Positions 1 through 6,416 of a stretch of DNA of 42,333 bases are shown here, in pieces. Source of the DNA: Flavobacteriia bacterium (GTDB lineage Bacteria > Bacteroidota > Bacteroidia > Flavobacteriales > Flavobacteriaceae); contig JAAFHW010000017.1 of NCBI GenBank assembly GCA_013298525.1, forward strand, positions 1 to 42,333. The letters run 5' to 3'. Made by a program: the position numbers and the translations under genes. The notes beneath the pieces were generated by a model. It saw only the letters and a program-made list of their open reading frames with translations. It ran no database searches and had not been told where the DNA came from. Positions within the stretch are counted from its first letter, which is position 1. The number at the start of each line of letters is the position of its first letter.

Positions 1-721
1 TAAGCATGGAAGAAACTTTGTTAAGTTCTCCTAACACTTTAGACGGATGATGAGCAGTTGGTAATTTCTTACACATTGCAAGCCACCTATCGTTTAGGTT
101 TTGCAAATCTTTTTCTAGTTCGGCTGTTTTTTTGCCTTCTGCTACTGTTCTCACAATAACACCAAAACCTTTTGGTTTGACGGCTTGTACCAATTTTTTC
201 AATCGGTCTTTTTCGGCTTTGTCTTCTATTTTTTGAGAAACAGAAACTCGGTCAGAAAAAGGGACAAGAACTAAATATCTACCAGCAAAAGAAAGCTCAG
301 AGCTAATTCTTGGTCCTTTGGTAGAAATTGGTTCCTTAACCACTTGCACTAAAACAGATTGATTGGCGCTCAGAATATCTGAAATGGCACCATCTTTATC
401 AATCTCTTTTTCAAACTGAAAGTTTTTTAGGGAGAAATCTTTTATTTTACCTGCGCTTACAAGTTTAATGAATTTCAAATAAGAAGCTAATTGCGGACCT
501 AAATCATGATAATGTAAAAAGGCATCTTTTTCGTAGCCAACATTTACAAAAGCAGCATTTAATCCAGCAACAGGTTTCCTGATTTTGGCAATAAAAATAT
601 CACCTACAGCAAAACTGTTCTTTTTTTCTTCTTCTTTGTGTAATTCAATTAGTTTTCCATCTTTTAATAAGGCAAAATCTACAGCATTGTCATCCTTGCG
701 AATGATTAATTCTTTATTCAT
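1..721 (-). CDS. rng: Ribonuclease E/G family protein, N-terminal part (cut by window edge)
   Basis: About 240 N-terminal residues are visible, starting at the ATG whose complement is at 719-721 and running in frame off the left edge. The protein begins MNKELIIRKDD and contains an S1-like RNA-binding stretch (VGDIFIAKIRKPVAGLNAAF, then FVNVGYEKDAFLHYHDLG) typical of RNase G/CafA. Members of this family are single-strand-specific endonucleases with 5'-end sensing that process rRNA and turn over mRNA in the cytoplasm. The catalytic Asp region and C-terminus lie outside the window. It sits downstream of HU and a 30-residue basic gene on the same strand. I find no good promoter match directly in front of it, so read-through from HU or a non-canonical promoter is possible. 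RNase G rather than E is inferred from the lack of a visible N-terminal extension. Confidence 0.9.
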   Translation of the reverse strand, partial: MNKELIIRKDDNAVDFALLKDGKLIELHKEEEKKNSFAVGDIFIAKIRKPVAGLNAAFVNVGYEKDAFLHYHDLGPQLASYLKFIKLVSAGKIKDFSLKNFQFEKEIDKDGAISDILSANQSVLVQVVKEPISTKGPRISSELSFAGRYLVLVPFSDRVSVSQKIEDKAEKDRLKKLVQAVKPKGFGVIVRTVAEGKKTAELEKDLQNLNDRWLAMCKKLPTAHHPSKVLGELNKVSSML

Positions 722-983
722 GTTGTAAATTTTTATCTGTTTTTTGAGAAAATAGAGAAAAGAGAAAAGAAAATAGAAAAAATCTAAAATCTAAAATCTA
801 ATGTCTAAAATCTTATTTACAGATGGATTAAACATTTTTTACAGGTTTTTACCCGGTGGAATTAATATTAGATTTATGATATTAAATATTAGATTTATGC
901 AGCAACATTATATCTAATATCTAAAATTTGAAATCTAAAATTCCTTTTCAATGAACGTTTAAAAAGAAAAAAGTAGTTTAAAA
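722..983. repeat. AT-rich spacer with degenerate TCTAAAA repeats and an inverted repeat
   Basis: No gene is seen here. The spacer contains several copies of a TCTAAAATCTAA-like motif at 783-812 and again at 912-941. It also holds two 15-bp direct copies of AATATTAGATTTATG at 864-878 and 885-899, 21 bp apart. The 9 bases ATATTAGAT at 886-894 are complementary to ATCTAATAT at 912-920, so a hairpin is possible. The stretch would be the leader or upstream region of the RNase G gene on the minus strand. Confidence 0.6.
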
Positions 984-993
984 CTACTTTTTC
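967..993 (-). terminator. Hairpin terminator overlapping the 3' end of the 30-residue gene
   Basis: GTAGTTT (973-979) pairs with AAACTAC (981-987), extended by an A-run and a T-run. Read on the minus strand it is followed by a T-rich tail at 961-966 and below. The stop codon of the small basic gene lies inside the stem. Confidence 0.75.
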
Positions 994-1076
994 TTTTTGT
1001 GTCGGTTAGCTCTCGCTCTTTTTTTACGTTTGTGCGTCGCTACCTTATGTCTTTTTCTTTTTTTACCGCTTGGCAT
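984..1076 (-). CDS. 30-residue highly basic protein, probable ribosome-associated peptide
   Basis: This reading frame of 30 codons translates as MPSGKKRKRHKVATHKRKKR followed by ARANRHKKKK. About two thirds of the residues are Lys, Arg or His, and there is no acidic residue. It begins 33 bases after HU ends and stops inside a terminator hairpin, which is good evidence that it is a true gene. I recall very similar short MPSGKKRKRH proteins across Bacteroidota, usually annotated as hypothetical. The composition fits an rRNA-binding ribosomal protein; bL38, described from the Flavobacterium johnsoniae ribosome structure, is a candidate identity I cannot confirm here. It is not bTHX, which has a different sequence. 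Function is inference; existence as a gene is well supported. Confidence 0.8.
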   Translation of the reverse strand: MPSGKKRKRHKVATHKRKKRARANRHKKKK

Positions 1077-1108
1077 AGGTTGATTTTTTGTGATTAATAA
1101 ATAAGTTT

Positions 1109-1402
1109 TTAAACTGCTACTTCAGTTTTAGTTTTTACTCCTTCAACAAATACTTTTGCAGGTTTAAATGCAGGAATATTGTGAGCAGGAATTTTAATTG
1201 TAGTATTTTTTGAAATGTTTCTACCAGTTTTTTCAGCTCTAGTTTTGATGATAAAACTACCGAAACCTCTTAAATAAACGTTATCTCCATTTTCTAAAGA
1301 AGTTTTTACTTCTTCCATTAATGCTTCAACCGTTGATTGAACATCACCTTTTTCAAGTCCTAATTTTTCTGAAATTTTCGCTACGATGTCTGCTTTCGTC
1401 AT
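1109..1402 (-). CDS. hup: HU-family DNA-binding protein
   Basis: A 97-residue histone-like protein with the normal HU length and order: the helical N-terminus MTKADIVAKISEKLGLEKGD, then the signature RGFGSFIIKTRAEKTGRN, the beta-arm with INIP-like IPAHNIPAFKP, and a short C-terminal extension ending EVAV. HU dimers bend DNA non-specifically in the nucleoid, and the Pro in the IPAHN arm is the residue that intercalates. The gene diverges from mutY, with a Bacteroidota promoter in the 134-bp gap, and is followed by the 30-residue basic gene, with which it probably forms one transcript ended by the hairpin at 967-993. The only start in agreement with the family is the one given. Confidence 0.95.
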   Translation of the reverse strand: MTKADIVAKISEKLGLEKGDVQSTVEALMEEVKTSLENGDNVYLRGFGSFIIKTRAEKTGRNISKNTTIKIPAHNIPAFKPAKVFVEGVKTKTEVAV

Positions 1403-1445
1403 TTTCTTTCGTATTTAATAATTATGTGTATTTTTTTTGAGAGTG

Positions 1446-1477
1446 CAAATATAGGAATTAAAAAAACAATATTTCAA
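1446..1477 (-). promoter_or_regulatory. Promoter for hup
   Basis: On the minus strand TATATTTG (1453-1446) matches the Bacteroidota -7 consensus TAnnTTTG, and TTG (1477-1475) lies 21 bases upstream. It sits 43 bases in front of the hup start. Confidence 0.75.
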
Positions 1478-1511
1478 GGATAATTGATTAAAATTTAATT
1501 ACATAAAGTTA

Positions 1512-1519
1512 TACTTTTG
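1512..1519 (+). promoter_or_regulatory. -7 element for mutY
   Basis: TACTTTTG matches TAnnTTTG and ends 17 bases before the mutY ATG. A TTG is present only about 25 bases upstream, so the -33 part is weak. Confidence 0.5.
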
Positions 1520-1536
1520 TTAATCTTAAAATTTAT

Positions 1537-2574
1537 ATGGAATTTTCTAACTCATTATTGCATTGGTATTTACAAAATAAACGTGATTTACCATGGCGAA
1601 ACACCAACAACCCTTATCCTATTTGGCTGTCTGAAATTATGTTACAACAAACTCGTGTAGCGCAAGGAATGCCTTATTTTCTATCGTTTATGGAAGCTTT
1701 TCCTACTGTTTTTGATTTGGCGAAAGCCGATGAAGAGCAAGTTTTAAAACTTTGGCAAGGATTAGGATACTATTCACGAGCAAGAAATATGCACAAAACG
1801 GCACAAATTATAGCTTTTGACCTCAACGGAAATTTCCCAAACAATTATAACGACTTATTAAAACTGAAAGGAATTGGTGAATATACTGCTGCTGCAATAG
1901 CATCGTTTGCCTTCAACGAAGTTGTTCCTGTTGTTGACGGAAATGTTTACAGGGTTTTAGCAAGATATTTTGATATTGAAACCGATATTGCTTCGAGTTC
2001 GGCTAGAAAAGAATTTACTGCTTTGGCGAAAGAATTGATTCCGAATGATAATCCAGCGTTGTTTAATCAAGCGATTATGGAATTTGGTGCTTTGCAATGT
2101 GTTCCTAAAAATCCGAATTGTGAAATTTGTATCTTTAATAGTAGTTGTGCTGCTTTGCAAAAGAAAAAAGTTGCTGAACTTCCTGTGAAATTGAAGAAAA
2201 CTAAAGTTACCGATAAGTTTTTTAACTATTTGATTTTCTTAGATGATTCTGAAACAACATTAATCAATAAAAGAACTGAAAAAGGAATTTGGCACAACCT
2301 ATATGAATTTCCAATAATTGAAACTGAAAATGAAATTGATTTTGATGTTTTGTCTAAGTTAGTCCATGAAAACTATTCAGATTTAGAAATTAAAGCTATT
2401 TCAATTTATAATGATAATCAGATTATTCACAAATTATCACATCAAAAACTGCATATTAATTTTTATAAAGTTGAAGTTTCAAATAAATTAATGAATGGAA
2501 TTAGCTTGAATTCCTTAAGAAATTATCCTTTTCCGATAGTAATTTATAATTTTATTGAGAAATATTCTATTTAA
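1537..2574 (+). CDS. mutY: A/G-specific adenine DNA glycosylase MutY
   Basis: The enzyme removes adenine mispaired with 8-oxoguanine, preventing G:C to T:A changes. The 345 residues carry all expected parts. Catalytic Glu33 is in EIMLQQTRV. The helix-hairpin-helix is LKGIGEYTAAAI (about 110-121), and catalytic Asp134 is in PVVDGNVYRV. The 4Fe-4S ligands C188-x6-C195-x2-C198-x5-C204 follow. The last roughly 120 residues form the NUDIX-like domain that reads 8-oxoG. Length and domain order are normal. The gene opens the plus-strand cluster mutY-ssb-gldE-gldD, an order I know from flavobacteria, and the promoter for ssb lies within its 3' end. Confidence 0.97.
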   Translation: MEFSNSLLHWYLQNKRDLPWRNTNNPYPIWLSEIMLQQTRVAQGMPYFLSFMEAFPTVFDLAKADEEQVLKLWQGLGYYSRARNMHKTAQIIAFDLNGNFPNNYNDLLKLKGIGEYTAAAIASFAFNEVVPVVDGNVYRVLARYFDIETDIASSSARKEFTALAKELIPNDNPALFNQAIMEFGALQCVPKNPNCEICIFNSSCAALQKKKVAELPVKLKKTKVTDKFFNYLIFLDDSETTLINKRTEKGIWHNLYEFPIIETENEIDFDVLSKLVHENYSDLEIKAISIYNDNQIIHKLSHQKLHINFYKVEVSNKLMNGISLNSLRNYPFPIVIYNFIEKYSI

Positions 2575-2586
2575 TTTGTAATTTTG
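2555..2586 (+). promoter_or_regulatory. Promoter for ssb, inside the mutY 3' end
   Basis: TTG (2555-2557), 21 bases, then TAATTTTG (2579-2586); the ssb ATG is 21 bases further on. The -33 part lies within the last codons of mutY. Confidence 0.65.
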
Positions 2587-2607
2587 AATTTCTCAAATTA
2601 TTGAATT

Positions 2608-3042
2608 ATGAACGGAACATTGAATAAAGTTATGCTAATTGGTCATTTAGGTGACGATATTAAGATGCATTATTTTGAAGGAGGAAACTGCATTGGGCGT
2701 TTTCCATTGGCGACTAATGAAGTTTATATCAATAAATCTACCAACGAAAAAATCACTTCTACCGAGTGGCATAATCTTGTAGTTAGAAATAAAGCTGCCG
2801 AAATTTGTGAAAAATACCTTACGAAAGGTGATAAAATATATGTTGAAGGCAGAATCAAATCGCGCCAATGGCAAGCAGAAGATGGTTCTACTAAATATAC
2901 TACAGAAATTCAAGTTACAGAATTTACCTTTTTGAATGTGAAAAAAGATACGGAAGGCAACAAACAAATTTCAGGATCTGAACCTAAAAGCGGTAACTTT
3001 GACACACCTAATTCGGCTATCGAAAATGATATGCCTTATTAA
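2608..3042 (+). CDS. ssb: Single-stranded DNA-binding protein
   Basis: A 144-residue SSB. Residues 1 to about 108 form the OB fold, beginning MNGTLNKVMLIGHLGDD and including TSTEWHNLVV and GDKIYVEGRIKSRQW, both typical of bacterial SSB. A short flexible linker leads to an acidic tip ENDMPY, which corresponds to the DDIPF-type tail that recruits replication and repair proteins; Tyr replaces the usual final Phe. Bacteroidota often carry several SSB paralogues, so whether this is the main replication SSB or a repair paralogue cannot be decided here. It lies between mutY and gldE, 25 bases upstream of the gldE start, and has its own promoter. Confidence 0.95.
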   Translation: MNGTLNKVMLIGHLGDDIKMHYFEGGNCIGRFPLATNEVYINKSTNEKITSTEWHNLVVRNKAAEICEKYLTKGDKIYVEGRIKSRQWQAEDGSTKYTTEIQVTEFTFLNVKKDTEGNKQISGSEPKSGNFDTPNSAIENDMPY

Positions 3043-3067
3043 TAATGTTTAACTAATTTAATTTAAT

Positions 3068-4366
3068 TTGGACCCAGAGCCCAGTTTTACATTATTTTCT
3101 AACGTTGACACCAACATGCTTTTTGGCATCATTGGAATTATAATTTTGCTTTTTTGTTGTTCGATGGTTGCTGCATCTGAAGTGGCACTTTTTTCGCTTA
3201 CACCTAAAAACATTTCCGATTTAGAACAAAAAAATCCTTCAAAAGCAATTGTTGTCAATCAAATGCTTTCGAAACCCAAAAAACTTTTGGCAACTATTTT
3301 GGTCGCTAATAATTTTCTTCACATTTCTATTGTAATATTATTCTCCTTTTCATTAGATGAAGTTTTTTCAACTATTGCTTCACCTCTTTTGAAATTTATT
3401 GTTGAAGTGGTTTTAGTCACGTTTCTAATTTTACTTTTCGGAGAAGTTTTACCCAAAGTTTATGCCAGTAGAAATAATATAAAATTTGCTTCGTTTATAG
3501 CTTATCCGCTTTCTCTATTAGACAAATTGCTTTCTCCAATTAGTTTGCCCATGAGAGCTTTTACTAATTTTATTCAAGAGAAATTAGGCAAACAAAAAAC
3601 CAATTTTTCGGTTGATCAACTTTCGCAAGCTTTAGAATTAACTTCAACAGACGACACATCGCAAGAAGAACAAAAACTATTGGAAGGCATCGTTTCTTTT
3701 GGAAATACTGATACTAAACAAGTCATGAGTCCGAGGATTGATTTATTTGCTTTAGATATTGAAGAAACGTTTGCAGAAATATTTCCAAAGATTGTTGAAA
3801 AAGGATATTCGCGAATTCCAGTTTATAGAGACAATATTGACCACATAGAAGGCGTTTTGTTTATTAAAGATTTGATTCCACACATTAATAAGAAAGAATT
3901 TGATTGGAAAACCTTACTTCGTGAACCGTTTTTTGTTCCTGAAAACAAGAAACTAGACGATTTGTTGAAAGACTTTCAAGGCATGAAAAGCCATTTAGCT
4001 ATTGTGGTTGACGAATATGGCGGAACGTCAGGAATTGTATCTTTAGAGGATGTTATTGAGGAAATTGTAGGTGATATCAGCGATGAGTTTGATGATGAGA
4101 ATATTAATTTTTCTCAAATTGATGATAGAAATTACTTATTTGAAGGTAAAATTAACCTAAAAGATTTCTACAGAATTATTGATGTTGACGAAGATTTATT
4201 TGAAATAAGAAAAGGAGAAGCCGAAACTTTAGCCGGATTTATTTTAGAAATATTAGGGAATTTTCCAAAAAAAGGACAAAAATTACAATTTGAAAACTGC
4301 TTATTTACCATAGAAGTAGTTGATAAAAAACGAGTTAAACAAATAAAAGTTACCATTGATGCGTAA
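3068..4366 (+). CDS. gldE: Gliding motility-associated protein GldE (CNNM/CorC-like, CBS domains)
   Basis: A 432-residue membrane protein of the CNNM/HlyC-CorC family. The N-terminal DUF21 part has membrane segments near residues 18-40, 75-100 and 105-135. A paired CBS module follows (about 205-330, with MSPRIDLFALD and VVDEYGGTSGIVSLEDVIEE), and then the C-terminal CorC_HlyC domain (about 345-430). In Flavobacterium johnsoniae, GldE is encoded next to GldD, and loss of gliding genes of this group blocks cell movement and the type IX secretion machinery; CNNM relatives transport or sense divalent cations. The start is a TTG at 3068 giving MDPEPS; a first ATG at about 3116 would remove only a short unconserved stretch. 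The gene overlaps gldD by 8 bp. Confidence 0.93.
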   Translation: MDPEPSFTLFSNVDTNMLFGIIGIIILLFCCSMVAASEVALFSLTPKNISDLEQKNPSKAIVVNQMLSKPKKLLATILVANNFLHISIVILFSFSLDEVFSTIASPLLKFIVEVVLVTFLILLFGEVLPKVYASRNNIKFASFIAYPLSLLDKLLSPISLPMRAFTNFIQEKLGKQKTNFSVDQLSQALELTSTDDTSQEEQKLLEGIVSFGNTDTKQVMSPRIDLFALDIEETFAEIFPKIVEKGYSRIPVYRDNIDHIEGVLFIKDLIPHINKKEFDWKTLLREPFFVPENKKLDDLLKDFQGMKSHLAIVVDEYGGTSGIVSLEDVIEEIVGDISDEFDDENINFSQIDDRNYLFEGKINLKDFYRIIDVDEDLFEIRKGEAETLAGFILEILGNFPKKGQKLQFENCLFTIEVVDKKRVKQIKVTIDA

Positions 4367-4928
4367 ACCATTTCATTATATAGTAGGATTAACTTTAGCT
4401 TTTAGCGCTGTAATTTTTACAAGTTGCAAAGACGATGTTTTGCCAAAACCTTCTAGCCAATTGCGATTAGATTATCCTGTGGCAGAATATGCAGCTTTTG
4501 AAAATCATTGTCCGTTTACCTTCAATATCAATTCGGAAGCAGTGATAAAAGAAAAAACTGATTGTGGTTTTACGATAACATATCCGAAGATGAAAGCAAC
4601 GATTTATTTAACTTATAAATCTGTAAATGGTAACATTGATAAATTGCTTCGTGACGCTCAAAAACTAACTTACGAACACGTTATTAAAGCCGACGACATC
4701 TTGGAACAACCTTTTATAAATGATGAAAAGAAAGTGTACGGAATGTTTTATCGTGTTGGCGGAAATGCTGCAACTAACTCACAGTTTTACGTAACCGATA
4801 GCACAAAACATTTTTTGACAGGTTCTGTTTATTTCTATGCCAAACCTAATTACGATTCGATAATGCCAGCTGCTGATTATATCAAAAACGATATGCAAAA
4901 TTTGATGGAATCGTTGAAGTGGAAGTAA
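4359..4928 (+). CDS. gldD: Gliding motility lipoprotein GldD
   Basis: A 189-residue lipoprotein. The signal peptide MRKPFHYIVGLTLAFSAVIF ends in the lipobox FTSC, with Cys23 as the lipidated residue, followed by KDD. The mature part contains PKPSSQLRLDYP and the late block GSVYFYAKPNYDSIMPAADY, which I recognise from flavobacterial GldD. The protein is essential for gliding in F. johnsoniae and is linked to the GldKLMN type IX secretion/motility apparatus; its exact biochemical role is unknown. The ATG at 4359 is preferred over the in-frame TTG just before it, because the signal peptide then has normal length. The start overlaps the gldE stop (ATG inside TGATGCGTAA), so translation is probably coupled. 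Confidence 0.93.
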   Translation: MRKPFHYIVGLTLAFSAVIFTSCKDDVLPKPSSQLRLDYPVAEYAAFENHCPFTFNINSEAVIKEKTDCGFTITYPKMKATIYLTYKSVNGNIDKLLRDAQKLTYEHVIKADDILEQPFINDEKKVYGMFYRVGGNAATNSQFYVTDSTKHFLTGSVYFYAKPNYDSIMPAADYIKNDMQNLMESLKWK

Positions 4929-4934
4929 AACAAA

Positions 4935-4960
4935 AAAGGATTCGCAATTACGAATCCTTT
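4935..4960. terminator. Bidirectional terminator between gldD and the metal-binding lipoprotein gene
   Basis: AAAGGATTCG (4935-4944) pairs perfectly with CGAATCCTTT (4951-4960) around a 6-base loop, with T-rich sequence on either side. Confidence 0.85.
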
Positions 4961-4982
4961 CTTTATTAATTTGAAATAATAA

Positions 4983-5363
4983 TTAAGCTTTATTTCCAAG
5001 TTTTACATCAGAAACTTTATATGTTTTACCATCAGCGCAAGATTCTGCTGCTTTTACTAAATCTTCTGATTTTAATTTGTCTAAATCAAAATTTACAGTA
5101 GCCGTTTTTGTTTCAAAATCTACTTTTGCATTTTGAACGCCATCCATTTCGGCTAATTTTTCTTCGATAGTTTTAGCACATCCTACTGCGCAAGTCATTC
5201 CTTCAATATGAAATGTCGCTGTTTCAGGTTTTGTTGCAGCTGCAATTTCTTTTTTGGCAGTAGCTTCTTCTTTAACTTCTGTTGGTTTGCTATCCGTATT
5301 TTTACACCCTACAAAAAGCACTGAAGCCAATGCTAAACCAACGATTCCTTTTGAAATTCTCAT
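4983..5363 (-). CDS. Heavy-metal-associated (HMA) domain lipoprotein
   Basis: A 126-residue exported protein. The signal MRISKGIVGLALASVLF ends in a lipobox-like VGC at Cys20. An Ala/Lys/Glu/Thr-rich linker follows, then an HMA ferredoxin-like domain from about residue 49 to 115 containing GMTCAVGCAKTIEEKL. The metal site reads C-x3-C rather than the usual C-x2-C, a variant I have seen in Bacteroidota. Such proteins bind Cu(I) or similar ions; here it would sit in a membrane facing the periplasm or outside. An in-frame start further upstream (5432) is rejected because a good promoter covers 5405-5432 and the lipoprotein signal would be buried. It stands alone, convergent with gldD and divergent from a transporter gene. 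Confidence 0.88.
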   Translation of the reverse strand: MRISKGIVGLALASVLFVGCKNTDSKPTEVKEEATAKKEIAAATKPETATFHIEGMTCAVGCAKTIEEKLAEMDGVQNAKVDFETKTATVNFDLDKLKSEDLVKAAESCADGKTYKVSDVKLGNKA

Positions 5364-5404
5364 TGTATTTATGTTTTTAAATTTTTGACTCTTAATTGTT
5401 TTTA

Positions 5405-5432
5405 CAAAATTACAACTTTTTTTATGCGACAA
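5405..5432 (-). promoter_or_regulatory. Promoter for the HMA lipoprotein gene
   Basis: Minus strand: TTG (5432-5430), 17 bases, TAATTTTG (5412-5405). It sits about 41 bases in front of the start at 5363 and decides against the longer reading frame. Confidence 0.75.
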
Positions 5433-5473
5433 TTCATAAAATTATGTCAATTTTGTGGTGCTAAAAAAATGCT

Positions 5474-6340
5474 ATGCAAACTAATACATTAAAATGGTTG
5501 TTTTTAACCGTTCTTGCCTTGATTTGGGGAAGTTCCTTTATCTTAATCAAGAAAGGATTGGTTGGATTATCGCCGATGCAATTGGGTTCGTTACGAATTA
5601 TTTTCTCTGCTATATTCCTAATCATAATCGGATTTAAAAGCATCACAGAAATAAAACAACATCAGTGGAAGTATATTGCTTTAACTTCTTTGTTTGGAAC
5701 TTTCATTCCAGCATTTCTTTTTGCTATTGCTCAAACACAGATTAGTAGTTCGGTGAGTTCAATTTTAAATTCACTAACACCTTTAAACACTTTAATTATT
5801 GGTGGATTGGCATTTGGTTTAAGCTTCAAACGTACACAAGTTTTTGGTGTAATCATTGGCTTAATTGGAACACTTTTACTTATTGTAAATGGTGCGATAA
5901 ATCATCCTAATCAAAATTATTGGTATACTATTTTAGTCCTTGTAGCTTCTATTTGTTATGCAACGAATGTGAATTTGTTAAAGAAACATTTATCCGATGT
6001 AAAACCTTTAAGTATTTCTACAGGAAATTTTTTAGTGATGTTAGTTCCTGCTTTGATTGTATTATTCTCAACCGACTTTTTATCTGTTGTAGAAAATGCA
6101 GAAGTTCAAAATTCGATGATTTACATCATTATTCTTGGCGTGGTTGGAACTGGAATTGCGAATATTATTTTCTTTAAATTGATTCAAATGTCATCGCCAG
6201 TTTTTGCTACTTCGGTAACCTATTTAATTCCAGTTGTAGCTTTCTTTTGGGGATTATTAGACAATGAAATGCTTACGCCAATACAATTTATTGGAGCATT
6301 TATTATTTTAATTGGAGTTTATTTGTCAAGTAAGAAGTAG
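5474..6340 (+). CDS. EamA/DMT-family transporter
   Basis: A 288-residue inner-membrane protein of about ten hydrophobic segments arranged as two EamA repeats (about 5-135 and 145-285). The first segment starts LFLTVLALIWGSSFILIKKG, where WGSSF is a hallmark of drug/metabolite transporters. The second repeat ends with the conserved block VTYLIPVVAFFWGLLDNEML and a short basic SSKK tail. The substrate cannot be told from sequence; family members export amino acids, nucleotide-like metabolites or drugs. An ATG at 5469 is out of frame. The -7 region is only a partial match (CAATTTTG near 5449-5456). It ends at a strong bidirectional terminator facing the M16 peptidase pair. Confidence 0.88.
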   Translation: MQTNTLKWLFLTVLALIWGSSFILIKKGLVGLSPMQLGSLRIIFSAIFLIIIGFKSITEIKQHQWKYIALTSLFGTFIPAFLFAIAQTQISSSVSSILNSLTPLNTLIIGGLAFGLSFKRTQVFGVIIGLIGTLLLIVNGAINHPNQNYWYTILVLVASICYATNVNLLKKHLSDVKPLSISTGNFLVMLVPALIVLFSTDFLSVVENAEVQNSMIYIIILGVVGTGIANIIFFKLIQMSSPVFATSVTYLIPVVAFFWGLLDNEMLTPIQFIGAFIILIGVYLSSKK

Positions 6341-6360
6341 GTTATAGCTTTTAAAAATAA

Positions 6361-6392
6361 AAAGACCGTTTCATTAATTTGAAACGGTCTTT
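6361..6392. terminator. Bidirectional terminator between DMT transporter and M16 genes
   Basis: AAAGACCGTTTCA (6361-6373) pairs perfectly with TGAAACGGTCTTT (6380-6392) around a 6-base loop, with A-rich and T-rich flanks. Confidence 0.88.
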
Positions 6393-6416
6393 TACTATTA
6401 AATTATTTCTATCTAA

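Noticed and set aside
5364..5432. Longer start of the HMA lipoprotein
   Set aside because: A promoter overlaps this segment and the lipoprotein signal would become internal.
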